Below, piece after piece: positions 42,709-52,410 of a stretch of 64,000 nucleotides of DNA. The stretch lies in the NCBI RefSeq assembly GCF_963082495.1, contig NZ_CAUJAN010000001.1, positions 1 through 64,000 of the forward strand, written 5' to 3'. Below the pieces are notes generated by a model, which had not been told where the DNA came from, searched no databases, and worked only from the letters and a program-made list of their open reading frames with translations. Origin of the DNA: Methanobrevibacter sp. V74. Lineage in GTDB: Archaea > Methanobacteriota > Methanobacteria > Methanobacteriales > Methanobacteriaceae. Made by a program: the position numbers and the translations under genes. Numbering within the stretch: the stretch's first letter is position 1; each line of letters opens with the position of its first letter.

Positions 42709-44703
42709 TCATATTTTTTTTCTTTGATGATATTCTTCATCGATATCGCATTTTCCGGATGGCAATACACGTATAACATCATCTAAATTTATCAAATCAT
42801 TCTCATTAATTTTGTGAATAATTTTTTTAGCTATTGCTTCTTTTTTAGTAAAACCGGGTTTTATAACAACATAGTTGTCACAATGTGCTTCTAAAGCTTC
42901 AACCGGTCCGGCCATTATTCTTTTTCCTTCGTAATTTACGATTCCAATAGCTAATTTAACTCTTGCACTTCGGATATAATTCCTATGGCCCCTAATAACA
43001 AATGATCCTTTTGGTAGAAATTCTCCAGATTCAGGTGTTTTTGATACTTGGTCTGGATTGACCCAAAATACATCCTGTGTTGAGTAACCTAATGACCAAG
43101 CAGATGAAAATGATGCTGCAAACTCTCCCGATTCTTTAAGGAGATTGTCATTTATTTCACTTCCATTTAATTTTATAGCAGTTGAAGAAGCACCATGTAT
43201 ATCTGCATGCAGGTAGATGTCATTTGGTTCTAAGTATTTCTTAACAATATTTTCATTGGTGTTTGCATCACGACCTCCAACAACCAAAACATCATCAGAG
43301 CTTATAAACCATCTTAATTTTTCATACCACTTAAGATTTTTCTTAACTCTCTTTTTTGGAACTGTTACATGTTCCATTGCAATGTCTTTTTTAGATTTAA
43401 TATCTTCCAGTTGTTTTTTGGTATTTTCAATAGCTATCAATGCACCTTTTGTTTTTCTTTTTGCTTTTTTAGCTTTTTCATAATAATTTTCAGCATTCTC
43501 CGGAATTGTTAACTTCGGATCCATGATAAATGAGGTATTGTCAATATTTAAAGTTAAAACGCCTAATTTATCAATTGATTCATAAATTTGAGCTTCGTCC
43601 ATACCATCTTTTTTAGCTTTTTTCAGTATTTTGCCAATTTCTTTAAAAGAGTAATCATTACTAGCCTGGTTTACAACTGTTAATATATTTTCAATGGAAG
43701 AGTAATTAGAATAAATAATCTCTCCTTTATCTTGGCTGTCCTCGATAGTCTTGGTAAAATTATCAAGTGTTTCTTGCTGTAAATGCAACCTTTTTTCAAA
43801 CTTATTTACTTTTTTGTTCCAGGCTGATTCTTGGACATTTTTTATATCTGTATTGACCCTTTTTGAGTAAAACTCATCACAAGCTTCATTAAATGTTTTG
43901 TAATATGTTTTTTCATAATTTTCATATTTAACAAGGTCAAGAGCAACAACGTCTTCATTGTTATCATTTTTCACAATTTGAGGTTTAATCTTTTCATCTG
44001 TTAGGTTAGCAAACAAATCCTTGAAACCGCGGTACAATCCAGATAATTGTTCTTGGGTAATTTCATTATTTGAAGTATTTTTATCTATTTCTATAATTTC
44101 ATTAGCTCTTTTAATAATTTCTTCAGCATATAAACTTCCAAGACCGTTTCTTGCAAGAGTTCTTACAACATCACTTTCTCTGTCCTGAAATAAGGATTTA
44201 AAGTCGTTTTCATTTGCATTTATTGGATTTATGCCTCTTTCTTCTGGGAAAATATATTCTCTTTTAGAACTGATATCTCTTGTACTCATTTGTTTTCTTT
44301 TAAGAGGCAAGATAATATTATTTTCATCATCTAGAAGAATAATGTTTCCTTTATCAAATAATTCAACAATGACTGTATAATATTTATCTTTTTTAACTTT
44401 AATCTCCACTACACGATCAAAATTGTGCTGCTTAATACTTTCAACATGTGCACCTTTAATTCTTTTTCTTAAAAGCATAGGAAATGTAGGGGGATTAGTT
44501 GGATTTTCAAGAGGATATTGGCTAGTATGTATTCTAGAGCCGCATTGCAATACTAAATCAATCCTACCTGTTCCGGGAACATGAAATCGCATAACAACCA
44601 TGTCTTTTGTTGGTTGAAATGATTTATCGACTCTAGCTCCACTTAATAAATTATTTAATTCATCTGTAATTGTAAAAATGTCTACATTTGACATTGATTT
44701 CAT
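42709..44703 (-). CDS. rqcH: Ribosome quality-control factor RqcH/Rqc2 (NFACT family)
   Basis: 664 residues: NFACT-N (MSNVDIFTITDELNNLLSGARVDK, then LRKRIKGAHVESIKQHNFDRVVEI), a central helix-hairpin-helix and long coiled coil (about 280-450), and NFACT-R (KNLKWYEKLRWFISSDDVLVVGGRDANTN, then YLHADIHGASSTAIKLNG). In archaea and bacteria it recruits alanyl-tRNA to stalled large subunits and adds C-terminal alanine tails that mark nascent chains. Standard length for the archaeal group. Confidence 0.92.
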   Translation of the reverse strand: MKSMSNVDIFTITDELNNLLSGARVDKSFQPTKDMVVMRFHVPGTGRIDLVLQCGSRIHTSQYPLENPTNPPTFPMLLRKRIKGAHVESIKQHNFDRVVEIKVKKDKYYTVIVELFDKGNIILLDDENNIILPLKRKQMSTRDISSKREYIFPEERGINPINANENDFKSLFQDRESDVVRTLARNGLGSLYAEEIIKRANEIIEIDKNTSNNEITQEQLSGLYRGFKDLFANLTDEKIKPQIVKNDNNEDVVALDLVKYENYEKTYYKTFNEACDEFYSKRVNTDIKNVQESAWNKKVNKFEKRLHLQQETLDNFTKTIEDSQDKGEIIYSNYSSIENILTVVNQASNDYSFKEIGKILKKAKKDGMDEAQIYESIDKLGVLTLNIDNTSFIMDPKLTIPENAENYYEKAKKAKRKTKGALIAIENTKKQLEDIKSKKDIAMEHVTVPKKRVKKNLKWYEKLRWFISSDDVLVVGGRDANTNENIVKKYLEPNDIYLHADIHGASSTAIKLNGSEINDNLLKESGEFAASFSSAWSLGYSTQDVFWVNPDQVSKTPESGEFLPKGSFVIRGHRNYIRSARVKLAIGIVNYEGKRIMAGPVEALEAHCDNYVVIKPGFTKKEAIAKKIIHKINENDLINLDDVIRVLPSGKCDIDEEYHQRKKI

Positions 44704-44787
44704 TGTTTAACACCTTTTTTATCAATACCTTAATATATTATAACTCATAAAATTATATTAATATATTTAATTTAATGGAGGATATAA

Positions 44788-45060
44788 ATGGACACTACTA
44801 TCAAGGTTACAAGTATTCATATTATTTTTGGTCTTATTGCAGCTTTATGTTCAGCTGCTTTATCTCTTGGTTGGCTTGGATTTAAGAATGATGTTTTTGC
44901 ATTTTTTATTGCAGTAATAATATTGTATTTCATTGGCCAATTATCCCAAAAAATTGCAGGAGATGAAATCTCCGGATTTAGCCAATGGTTATGGGATGGA
45001 ATTTCACCATTTTTCTTTACTTGGATTATTGCATACACATTATTTGTAATGTATTTATAA
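44788..45060 (+). CDS. Small membrane protein
   Basis: 90 residues with three predicted helices (IIFGLIAALCSAALSLGWL, DVFAFFIAVIILYFIGQL, GISPFFFTWIIAYTLFVMYL). I recognise no family with certainty. It is conserved in style with other Methanobacteriales small membrane proteins. The TATA-like region and GGAGG ribosome site precede the ATG. The 3' end overlaps the convergent DUF2070 gene by six bases. Confidence 0.7.
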   Translation: MDTTIKVTSIHIIFGLIAALCSAALSLGWLGFKNDVFAFFIAVIILYFIGQLSQKIAGDEISGFSQWLWDGISPFFFTWIIAYTLFVMYL

Positions 45061-46875
45061 TCCTCCAAAGAAAATCCATATAAAAGATATAAATAATGAT
45101 GTAATGAGTAAAACTGGAGCTACAATCTTACTAACAGCCACAACGGAACTAATTGTTGAAATCAGTTCTGTTGAATTATTTGGTCCGAATGTATTAAGAT
45201 TTTTTATTTTTTCGGTTCCAGTTCCAACTTCTACTTTTTCTAAATCTTCAAGTGCTTCAGTAATGCTTAATTTTACATATTCAATAATTTCAGCTCTTTT
45301 TGCAACACCAATCGGATTGTATCCTCTGGAAATTGTATTTACAGTATGTGTATCAGTTGTCATTACTTCAATTTCATCGATTTCAAAGTCACTTACAGCA
45401 TCTATGATCTCTTGTCTAAAACCAATTTCCATGTTATTTGCATCAAATAGGACATATGCGGTTCTTTGATCTCCAACTTCAATGATCATTGTTTTAATGC
45501 CGCTTTCACCAACCCCTTCATGTTTATCAAGAGTATCCATGTTATTTGAATAGCATCCAATTTTAATATCATGTTTGTCCTGTTTTGGATTAATTGTATC
45601 TATAACTCCAATTAAGTGGAATACCTCAGCATGCCCTGGAAGAACTTCCCCACTTTCTGGATTAAATGAATTGTGACAATCGACGATTATGGAGTCTTTA
45701 ACACTACATCTGCTTCTACTTTGAGCCATCATAGTAAGTCCAACACCAAATTCAATATCGTCAACAGCTTCAGGGGCAAAAGTGGATAATATCACCATTC
45801 CTTCATTGAAAAATTGAACGCCTATTTTTGCTTTTTTAAAGGTATATCTAATAAATTTGCTTGCATCTTTTGAATATTCAATTTTTTCTAAACCTCTTCT
45901 AACGGCCGCTTCAATTTTATCGATTTCAGATACTGCAATAGGATTGAAATCGTGTGTTGAAGGGCCATGAGCAACCATTGTAAAATGATTGAATTTATTT
46001 GCAAGTAGTGTAGGCATATTAGAACCACCTAAATCGCCTAATGGTCCAGGATGAACAGATGGAGAGATAAATAATGCTTTAATTCCATTTTCACCTTTAA
46101 AACTAATAAATGTCACGATGGTTTCAATAGCTTCACTCATATTTTCAAATTCCCCTTCAAGAGAATTTGATCCTTCATTCATATGTGCAATGAATAAACT
46201 TAATAAATCTAAGACGCCGATTCCTAAATTTTTATTAAATGGGGATGCGATAATTCTAATAAATGCATAAATGGCCAAAACAAATATTATTCCTGCAACT
46301 ATTGCTTTAAGGCTTATCTGCACCATTGCAGGCCCAATAAAGCTTGTGTCAGTAAATAAGAATGATATTAAAATGTACATGGATATTATAAGCACTGGTT
46401 GGATTAAACCAGTTGTTGCAGCAACAGTGAATCTGACTTTGGAAGTTGCCCAGAAAACTAATGTATTAAATCCATAGATTAAAACACAAGCAAATAACAT
46501 GAAATTGACAAATATATCTACATTAATCACTCTTGAAATAACATATCCTATAATTATGAATATTCCTAAAATGGTCATTGAAATGGATGATAAAAACATT
46601 GAATGTTTTATTTTTAAGTTGATACCATGAAGGGAACTAATAACTTGCTGATTTAGTGCTCCACTCATTATGGAACTAATACCAAGAACAGCCAATCCGA
46701 ATAATCCTCCAAAAATGAATTCTTCAATTATTCCATGGTTCGGTATTAAATCAATTAAATAGTATATTCCACCAAGAATATAACTGATTATAAGCATTCC
46801 TAAAATTGTATATTTTGTTTTTGGCAGGGTTGTGATAAATTTTGACAATCCTGCAACATTACTCATGCTTGACAT
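45055..46875 (-). CDS. DUF2070 family membrane protein
   Basis: 606 residues. Six to eight N-terminal membrane helices (IEEFIFGGLFGLAVLGISSI, ISMTILGIFIIIGYVISRVI, FVNFMLFACVLIYGFNTLVFW and others to about 220) lead to a large soluble part with SPSVHPGPLGDLGGSNMPTLLANKF and THDFNPI. The protein ends with one helix (APVLLITSLFISFIWIFFGG). This is the archaeal DUF2070 architecture; the HPG and DH-type residues in the soluble domain suggest an enzyme (inference). Single-gene unit. Confidence 0.82.
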   Translation of the reverse strand: MSSMSNVAGLSKFITTLPKTKYTILGMLIISYILGGIYYLIDLIPNHGIIEEFIFGGLFGLAVLGISSIMSGALNQQVISSLHGINLKIKHSMFLSSISMTILGIFIIIGYVISRVINVDIFVNFMLFACVLIYGFNTLVFWATSKVRFTVAATTGLIQPVLIISMYILISFLFTDTSFIGPAMVQISLKAIVAGIIFVLAIYAFIRIIASPFNKNLGIGVLDLLSLFIAHMNEGSNSLEGEFENMSEAIETIVTFISFKGENGIKALFISPSVHPGPLGDLGGSNMPTLLANKFNHFTMVAHGPSTHDFNPIAVSEIDKIEAAVRRGLEKIEYSKDASKFIRYTFKKAKIGVQFFNEGMVILSTFAPEAVDDIEFGVGLTMMAQSRSRCSVKDSIIVDCHNSFNPESGEVLPGHAEVFHLIGVIDTINPKQDKHDIKIGCYSNNMDTLDKHEGVGESGIKTMIIEVGDQRTAYVLFDANNMEIGFRQEIIDAVSDFEIDEIEVMTTDTHTVNTISRGYNPIGVAKRAEIIEYVKLSITEALEDLEKVEVGTGTEKIKNLNTFGPNNSTELISTISSVVAVSKIVAPVLLITSLFISFIWIFFGGL

Positions 46876-46982
46876 TTTTTCCTCAGTTTATCTTTAACCA
46901 TTAATTTTATTAAAGCAAAAATTTTTATATATTTATTGTTATATTGTTTTTTAATAAATAGATTATGATTATAGGTGTATAA

Positions 46983-47504
46983 ATGGAAAAAAGATTAGAT
47001 GTTCCAATTAAAGATGAAAGTTTAAATGATTTAAAAGCGGGGGATGTGGTATACCTTACGGGAAATATTATAACTGCAAGAGACCAAGCACATAAACGTT
47101 TAATTGAACGTGGTGCTCCGTTAAATATTGATGGTGCTGTATTATTCCATGCTGGACCAATCATAACTAAAAAAGATGGGCATTATCAGATGGTGGCTAT
47201 TGGACCAACAACTTCGATGAGAATGAATCCTTACCAAAGTGATGTTTTAGATATGGGTCCAAAAATTATCATAGGTAAAGGCGGAATGGATGATAATGTA
47301 CGTGAAGCATTAATTAGGAATAATGCATTATATGTTGTTGCTACAGGGGGTTGTGCGGCATTATATGTTGATGCTGTTGAAGAAATTGAAAGTGTAGATT
47401 GGTTAGACCTAGGAATGCCTGAAGCAATGTGGAATTTGAAAGTTAAGGATTTTGGACCGCTTATTGTTGCAATGGATATTGAAGGAAATAGTCTATATGA
47501 CTGA
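46983..47504 (+). CDS. fumB: Fumarate hydratase, beta subunit (class I)
   Basis: 173 residues, the C-terminal (beta) subunit of the two-subunit, Fe-S class I fumarase, which interconverts fumarate and malate in the reductive partial TCA pathway of methanogens. Motifs: LKAGDVVYLTGNIITARDQAHKRL near residue 18, VLFHAGPII, GPTTSMRMNPYQ, IIGKGGMDDN, and VVATGGCAALYVD. The alpha subunit is not adjacent. A TATA-like sequence lies about 50 bases upstream. Confidence 0.85.
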   Translation: MEKRLDVPIKDESLNDLKAGDVVYLTGNIITARDQAHKRLIERGAPLNIDGAVLFHAGPIITKKDGHYQMVAIGPTTSMRMNPYQSDVLDMGPKIIIGKGGMDDNVREALIRNNALYVVATGGCAALYVDAVEEIESVDWLDLGMPEAMWNLKVKDFGPLIVAMDIEGNSLYD

Positions 47505-47593
47505 AATTTATATAAAAATACTTATATATTAATTAATTTATACTATATTTTAAATTATTCTTACAAATATTATAATTTAGATGAAGTGTTATT

Positions 47594-47923
47594 ATGGCTG
47601 ATATTAATGAACTTGCTGAAAAGAAATTGAAATCTAGAATGACAAAAATTAGAAAGTGCAACAGAGAAGCTGAAGAAAAATTTAAATTTTCTGAAAAATT
47701 AGGCGTTTCTGTTGAAATAGAATTCCAAAACAAAAATCCGGATAAACTTAGTGATGGAATAACCATCATTACAACTCCTGAAGGAAAAGTTTTATTTGCA
47801 GACTATTTCTATGGAATTCCTGAAGATGAAGAGTACACTAATGTTGAAATCAATGAAAAACAATTAAAATCCATTATTGAATTCTTTGAAAACTTTAAAT
47901 TAGAATTAGATGACTCTGATTAG
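47594..47923 (+). CDS. Hypothetical protein upstream of the MJ0158-family gene
   Basis: 109 residues, no known family recognised. The first 45 are basic and helical (NELAEKKLKSRMTKIRKCNREAEEKF). Then comes a beta-rich acidic part (VEIEFQNKNPDKLSDGITIITTPEGKVLFADYF) and an acidic helix at the end. No cysteine pairs. It is followed with no gap by the PLP enzyme gene (TAG then ATG), so it may be its partner. Confidence 0.65.
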   Translation: MADINELAEKKLKSRMTKIRKCNREAEEKFKFSEKLGVSVEIEFQNKNPDKLSDGITIITTPEGKVLFADYFYGIPEDEEYTNVEINEKQLKSIIEFFENFKLELDDSD

Positions 47924-49072
47924 ATGATTGTAAATAGTCCTTTAGATGAAGTCAAAAAAAGAGAAAAAGCTCTTTTGATTATTAAAGACATAGTTGAAAC
48001 TAAAGGTAGGAATTATCTATTTGATTTAACGGGTTTATCGGGGGGATTTATTGCAAGTCCTTCTGAATTAAGTCTTTTAGAAACCTATGTTGGACCGGCT
48101 ATTTTTGAAGATGCTCTTCAAGAAGTTGGAATTGGTCATATGGGTGGTGAAAAGGTCCTTCCACTTAACAGAACTTCTTCTGGAATTTTAGCTACTATTT
48201 TAACATTAGTCAAAAAAAATTCTAATGTTGTACATTATCTTGCAGAATTGCCAGCACACCCATCAATTCCTCGCAGTTGTAAATTGGTAGGTGCTAATTA
48301 TTTTGAAACTGATGTTTTTGATGATTTTTCAATACCTGACAATACTTCATTAGTTGTAGTGACTGGTTCTACAATGGATTTAAAAGTCATTGATGAAGAA
48401 GAATTTAAAAAAGTAATTGAAATGGCTCATGAGAAAAATATTCTTGTCATGGTTGATGATGCTTCTGGAGCAAGACTTAGAACTGTTGTATTTAACCAAT
48501 CCAAAGCTTGTGATTTAGGAGCAGATATTGCAATTACAAGTACTGATAAATTAATGTCCGGTCCGAGAGGAGGATTAATGGCAGGTCGTAAGGATTTAAT
48601 TGATAAAATAAAAATTAAAGTTAATCAATTTGGTCTTGAAGCTCAACCACCTGTGGTACTAGCCATGTTAAATGGTATTAAAAACTTCAATGGGGATAAT
48701 TTAATAAAAAGTTTTGAAAGAAAAGATCAATTATTTGAATTATTAAGGTCCAAATTTAATAATTTAGAAAAAACACCAAATGGAGTACTTATTTCTCCGG
48801 ATAATTTATCAAATGAGGTTAATATTCCCCATAATCTCTCTAATGATGATTTAGCATTTGTATTTTCATTTGTTTTATTAAAAGAACATGGCATAATTAC
48901 AATTCCGGCAGTTGGGATGCCGGGAGCATCACCTACTATAAGATTTGATTTATCGACTAGCGATGCATTTAATTTAGATTTAAATGATTTAGTTAAAAAA
49001 ATAGAATCTTCCTTTGAAAAATTACTTGAAGTAATCCAAAATGAAGAAAAATGTAGGGAGATTGTATTTTAG
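47924..49072 (+). CDS. PLP-dependent enzyme, MJ0158 family (SelA-like)
   Basis: 382 residues related to bacterial selenocysteine synthase and to O-phosphoseryl-tRNA(Cys)-type enzymes: LFDLTGLSGGFIASPSEL, GIGHMGGEKVLPLNRTSSGILATI, MVDDASGARLR (PLP Asp), and the PLP lysine in ITSTDKLMSGPRGGLMAG. Archaeal MJ0158-family proteins do not make selenocysteine in tests I recall, and their substrate is unsettled. It follows a hypothetical protein directly and overlaps the convergent birA by four bases. Confidence 0.82.
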   Translation: MIVNSPLDEVKKREKALLIIKDIVETKGRNYLFDLTGLSGGFIASPSELSLLETYVGPAIFEDALQEVGIGHMGGEKVLPLNRTSSGILATILTLVKKNSNVVHYLAELPAHPSIPRSCKLVGANYFETDVFDDFSIPDNTSLVVVTGSTMDLKVIDEEEFKKVIEMAHEKNILVMVDDASGARLRTVVFNQSKACDLGADIAITSTDKLMSGPRGGLMAGRKDLIDKIKIKVNQFGLEAQPPVVLAMLNGIKNFNGDNLIKSFERKDQLFELLRSKFNNLEKTPNGVLISPDNLSNEVNIPHNLSNDDLAFVFSFVLLKEHGIITIPAVGMPGASPTIRFDLSTSDAFNLDLNDLVKKIESSFEKLLEVIQNEEKCREIVF

Positions 49073-49986
49073 TTTTTAATTATACATTCTCCGGAAATTA
49101 CTTTTTCTAAGGTTCCATCAATTTTTTCGACAATTAAAGCTCCTTCCTTACTAATGCCAACAACGTAACCGTCATAATATTTGTTGAATGGTTCTCTAAC
49201 TTCTACAATTTTTCCAATAGTGTATGAACGTTTTCTCCATTCTTTCAAGATTTCTTCGAATCCTTCATGATTGAAAAGTTCTGCAATTTTTTCAAATTCT
49301 TCTAAAAATAATCTGATTAGAGTATTTTCATTTTCTTTTCTTCCGAGCTCCTCTTTAATTGTTGTAGTCCCTTCTTTTAAGTCTTCTGGAAAACCAGTAA
49401 TGTCTACATTAGCATCAATACCAACACCAATAATGACATTTTTGATTGTGTTAAATTGAGTAACTGCTTCTGTTAAGATTCCACAAACCTTTTTGTTATT
49501 TATGATAATATCATTAGGCCATTTAATCTCAGCAGATTTGATTCCTATTTTCTCCATTGCTTTTGCAACCGCCACACCTGTTGCTAATGTGATAAGTGGG
49601 AGTTTTGAGTAATCTACATGTGGTTGTAATATAATAGATAACCATATTCCTCCTAATGGAGATTCCCATGTTTTGCCAGATCTTCCTTTTGCATCGGTTT
49701 GTTTTTCAGAAATAACCACACTGCCGTTTTCAACATTGTTCATTGCTAAAAATTTAGCCACGGTATTAGTAGATTTTACTTCATCAAAAACATATAAACT
49801 TTTACCTATATATTTCGTATTTAATTCTTTAGAGATTTCAGATGCTTTAATATATTTAGTTTCTTGCTTTCCGATTTCTTGAATAATATTGGCAAAATCG
49901 TTTAAATCTGTTTCTTGGAGTTCTTTGATTGTTTCATCAGAAAGTTTATTCTCTTTTTTTAATATTTTAATTATCTCACTTCTCAT
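49069..49986 (-). CDS. birA: Biotin protein ligase BirA
   Basis: 305 residues. The N-terminal ~75 are helical (EIIKILKKENKLSDETIKELQ, then KASEISKELNTKYIGK), perhaps a degenerate HTH. The catalytic domain then shows VKSTNTVAKFLA, GRSGKTWESPLGGIWLSIIL (adenylation loop), EIKWPNDIIINNKKVCGIL and IGVGIDANV, with a small C-terminal domain. It attaches biotin to its acceptor, here most likely the pyruvate carboxylase B subunit. It lies 21 bases after pycA on the same strand. Confidence 0.9.
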   Translation of the reverse strand: MRSEIIKILKKENKLSDETIKELQETDLNDFANIIQEIGKQETKYIKASEISKELNTKYIGKSLYVFDEVKSTNTVAKFLAMNNVENGSVVISEKQTDAKGRSGKTWESPLGGIWLSIILQPHVDYSKLPLITLATGVAVAKAMEKIGIKSAEIKWPNDIIINNKKVCGILTEAVTQFNTIKNVIIGVGIDANVDITGFPEDLKEGTTTIKEELGRKENENTLIRLFLEEFEKIAELFNHEGFEEILKEWRKRSYTIGKIVEVREPFNKYYDGYVVGISKEGALIVEKIDGTLEKVISGECIIKN

Positions 49987-50007
49987 TTATTAATCTCCAA
50001 CACAGAA

Positions 50008-51498
50008 TTATTTTTGCATTTGTTGATTTTTAGCCATATTTTGGTATGATCCGACTGCAGCAGAAATTGCAGCTATTTTTTTACCCGGCATGAAAGTAGA
50101 TTTCATTTTATTTACAAGTTCCAAATCTTCAGCAATTACATTATCCATTTCTATTTCAATACCTTTTTTATATGTATCGATAAAATGCGTATTTAAATCG
50201 CCAGAAATAAAGTTAGGGTTTCTTAAAACGGCTTTATGGAATGGAATTGTTGTTTTTACTCCTAGAATGATATATTCACTTAATGCCCTTTTCATTCTGT
50301 TAATTGCATCTGTTCTGTCTCTTCCATATGTGATTAATTTTGAAATCATTGAATCGTAAAATGTTGGAATGGTATAATTCATGTATACTCCACTATCTAA
50401 ACGTACGCCAGGTCCGCCAGGTGATCTGTAACCTGTAATTTTCCCTGGATTTGGTGCAAAGTCATTTAATGGGTCTTCTGCATTAATACGGCATTCAATT
50501 GCATGGCCAGTTACTTTAATATCTTCCTGTTCATAGCTTAATTCATCGCCATTTGCAATTTTGATTTGTTCTTTAATTAAATCAGTGTTGGTGATTAATT
50601 CAGTAATGGGATGTTCTACTTGGATACGTGTATTCATTTCAAGGAAATAATATTCTCCTTTATCATATAAGAATTCTACAGTACCTGCACTTTTATATCC
50701 AATATATTTTGCTGCTTTAACTGCACTTCCGCCCATTTCTTCTCTTAATTCTTCTGTCATAATTGGGGAAGGCGCTTCTTCTAGGAGTTTTTGATGTCTT
50801 CTTTGAATAGAACATTCTCTGTCTGCTACATGAATGACATTTCCATGTTCATCAGCTAATAATTGGAATTCTATGTGGCGTGGCTTTTCAAGGTATTTTT
50901 CAATAAATACGGTTGAATCTCCAAAGTTTGTTGATGCAACGGATTGTGTAGATTCAATTGCACGTACAAGTTCGTCTTCTTCATAAACTGCACGCATACC
51001 AATTCCTCCACCGCCTGCTGAAGCTTTTACAATTACAGGATATCCAATTTGGCGTGCTATTTCTTTAGCTTCATTAATATCAGTCACGCCTTCGGCGGTT
51101 CCTTCAATTACAGGAACTCCTGCTTTTTTCATTAAAGCCTTTGATGTAATTTTATCTCCCATTTTGTTAATTACATCTCCACTTGGTCCGATTAGTTTAA
51201 TTCCATTTTTTTCACATTCTTCTCCTAATTTAGCATTTTCTGCTAAAAATCCATAACCTGGGTGTATTGCATCAGCACCAGATTCAAGAGCAATATTAAT
51301 AATTTTTCCGATATTTAAATAGGATTTTGCCGGTGAAGGATTTCCTAAAGGATAGCTTTCATCAGCATAATTTGTATAAAGGGAAGTTTTATCAGCATCT
51401 GAGTAAATAGCTACACTCTTAATGTCAAGTTCACGACAGGCACGCATTACTCTAATTGCGATTTCTCCTCTATTTGCAATTAATATTTTTTCAAACAT
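50008..51498 (-). CDS. pycA: Pyruvate carboxylase subunit A (biotin carboxylase)
   Basis: 496 residues of the biotin carboxylase fold: [33 protein letters not shown], the ATP-grasp [14 protein letters not shown] near 160, REC-type [21 protein letters not shown], and [16 protein letters not shown]. In Methanobacteriales the two-subunit pyruvate carboxylase makes oxaloacetate, and pycA is typically beside birA; pycB is encoded elsewhere and not in this window. The Met at 51498 (AGGTTTCAA before it) is used rather than the longer frame at 51525. Confidence 0.9.
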   Translation of the reverse strand: MFEKILIANRGEIAIRVMRACRELDIKSVAIYSDADKTSLYTNYADESYPLGNPSPAKSYLNIGKIINIALESGADAIHPGYGFLAENAKLGEECEKNGIKLIGPSGDVINKMGDKITSKALMKKAGVPVIEGTAEGVTDINEAKEIARQIGYPVIVKASAGGGGIGMRAVYEEDELVRAIESTQSVASTNFGDSTVFIEKYLEKPRHIEFQLLADEHGNVIHVADRECSIQRRHQKLLEEAPSPIMTEELREEMGGSAVKAAKYIGYKSAGTVEFLYDKGEYYFLEMNTRIQVEHPITELITNTDLIKEQIKIANGDELSYEQEDIKVTGHAIECRINAEDPLNDFAPNPGKITGYRSPGGPGVRLDSGVYMNYTIPTFYDSMISKLITYGRDRTDAINRMKRALSEYIILGVKTTIPFHKAVLRNPNFISGDLNTHFIDTYKKGIEIEMDNVIAEDLELVNKMKSTFMPGKKIAAISAAVGSYQNMAKNQQMQK

Positions 51499-51565
51499 TT
51501 GAAACCTCAAAGTAATTCTTATCAATATATAATTATATACTAAATAATTTAAATATTTTTATTAG

Positions 51566-52198
51566 ATGAAAATGATTACTCGTAAAAAACATTTGGAAAT
51601 GAAACTTCAATCTATTCCATCGCACCCAAATCCTAAAGTTGGTCTTGAGCAATATTCAACTCCTTCGGTTATTGCATCTGATTTAATCTGGAATGCTTAT
51701 TCTCTTGGAGATATTGAGGATAAAAATATCGTTGATTTAGGTTGTGGCACTGGTATTTTTGCCATTGCCTCTTCACTGATGGGAGCAAATTCCTCAATTG
51801 GTGTGGATATTGATGAAGATTCTATAAACTTAGCAATAGGTGTTAAAGACAAATTAAAATTAGATAATTTAAATTTCATTGTCAGCGACATTAATGAATT
51901 TAATGAAGGATCAATTACAGACACTGTATTTCAAAACCCGCCCTTCGGATCTCAGAGAAATGCTGAGGTTGGTGTTGATTTAAATTTCATTCAAAAAGCT
52001 ATTGGATTAAATTGCAGTGTATTGTATTCATTTCACATGGCATCTACTGAGGAGTTTTTAATAAAATATTTTGAAGTCAATAATTTAAAAATAACACATA
52101 TTTTTCGTTATAAATTTCCAATTCCTAAGATTTATGATTTTCACACAAAAGAAAATCAAAATGTTGATGTAATCGTAATAAGAGCATTACATAAATAA
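51566..52198 (+). CDS. METTL5-like RNA N6-adenine methyltransferase
   Basis: 210 residues with the SAM-binding IVDLGCGTGIFAIASSLMGA near 60 and the catalytic NPPF motif (QNPPFGSQRNAEVGVDLNFI). In eukaryotes METTL5 makes the m6A of 18S rRNA; archaeal homologues probably modify rRNA. The conserved N-terminal block (HLEMKLQSIPSHPNPKVGLEQYSTP) is typical. A TATA-like AATTTAAATATTT ends about 15-20 bases before the ATG. Confidence 0.85.
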   Translation: MKMITRKKHLEMKLQSIPSHPNPKVGLEQYSTPSVIASDLIWNAYSLGDIEDKNIVDLGCGTGIFAIASSLMGANSSIGVDIDEDSINLAIGVKDKLKLDNLNFIVSDINEFNEGSITDTVFQNPPFGSQRNAEVGVDLNFIQKAIGLNCSVLYSFHMASTEEFLIKYFEVNNLKITHIFRYKFPIPKIYDFHTKENQNVDVIVIRALHK

Positions 52199-52410
52199 TT
52201 AAAATTTCAAAAATCTTATTTTTTACCCAAATAAACCATATATTTATATAGTGGGTTATTCATATTACTATATTAATATATTCTCTGAGTATAAAAAAGT
52301 TGGTAGCATATGAGAAGCTACGGATATTATAATTGATATAATATTTTGTAAATGTGTAAGTCTATTTAGTGATAGCTATATAAATGTAGGGTAATCTTTA
52401 TATAGTTTAT

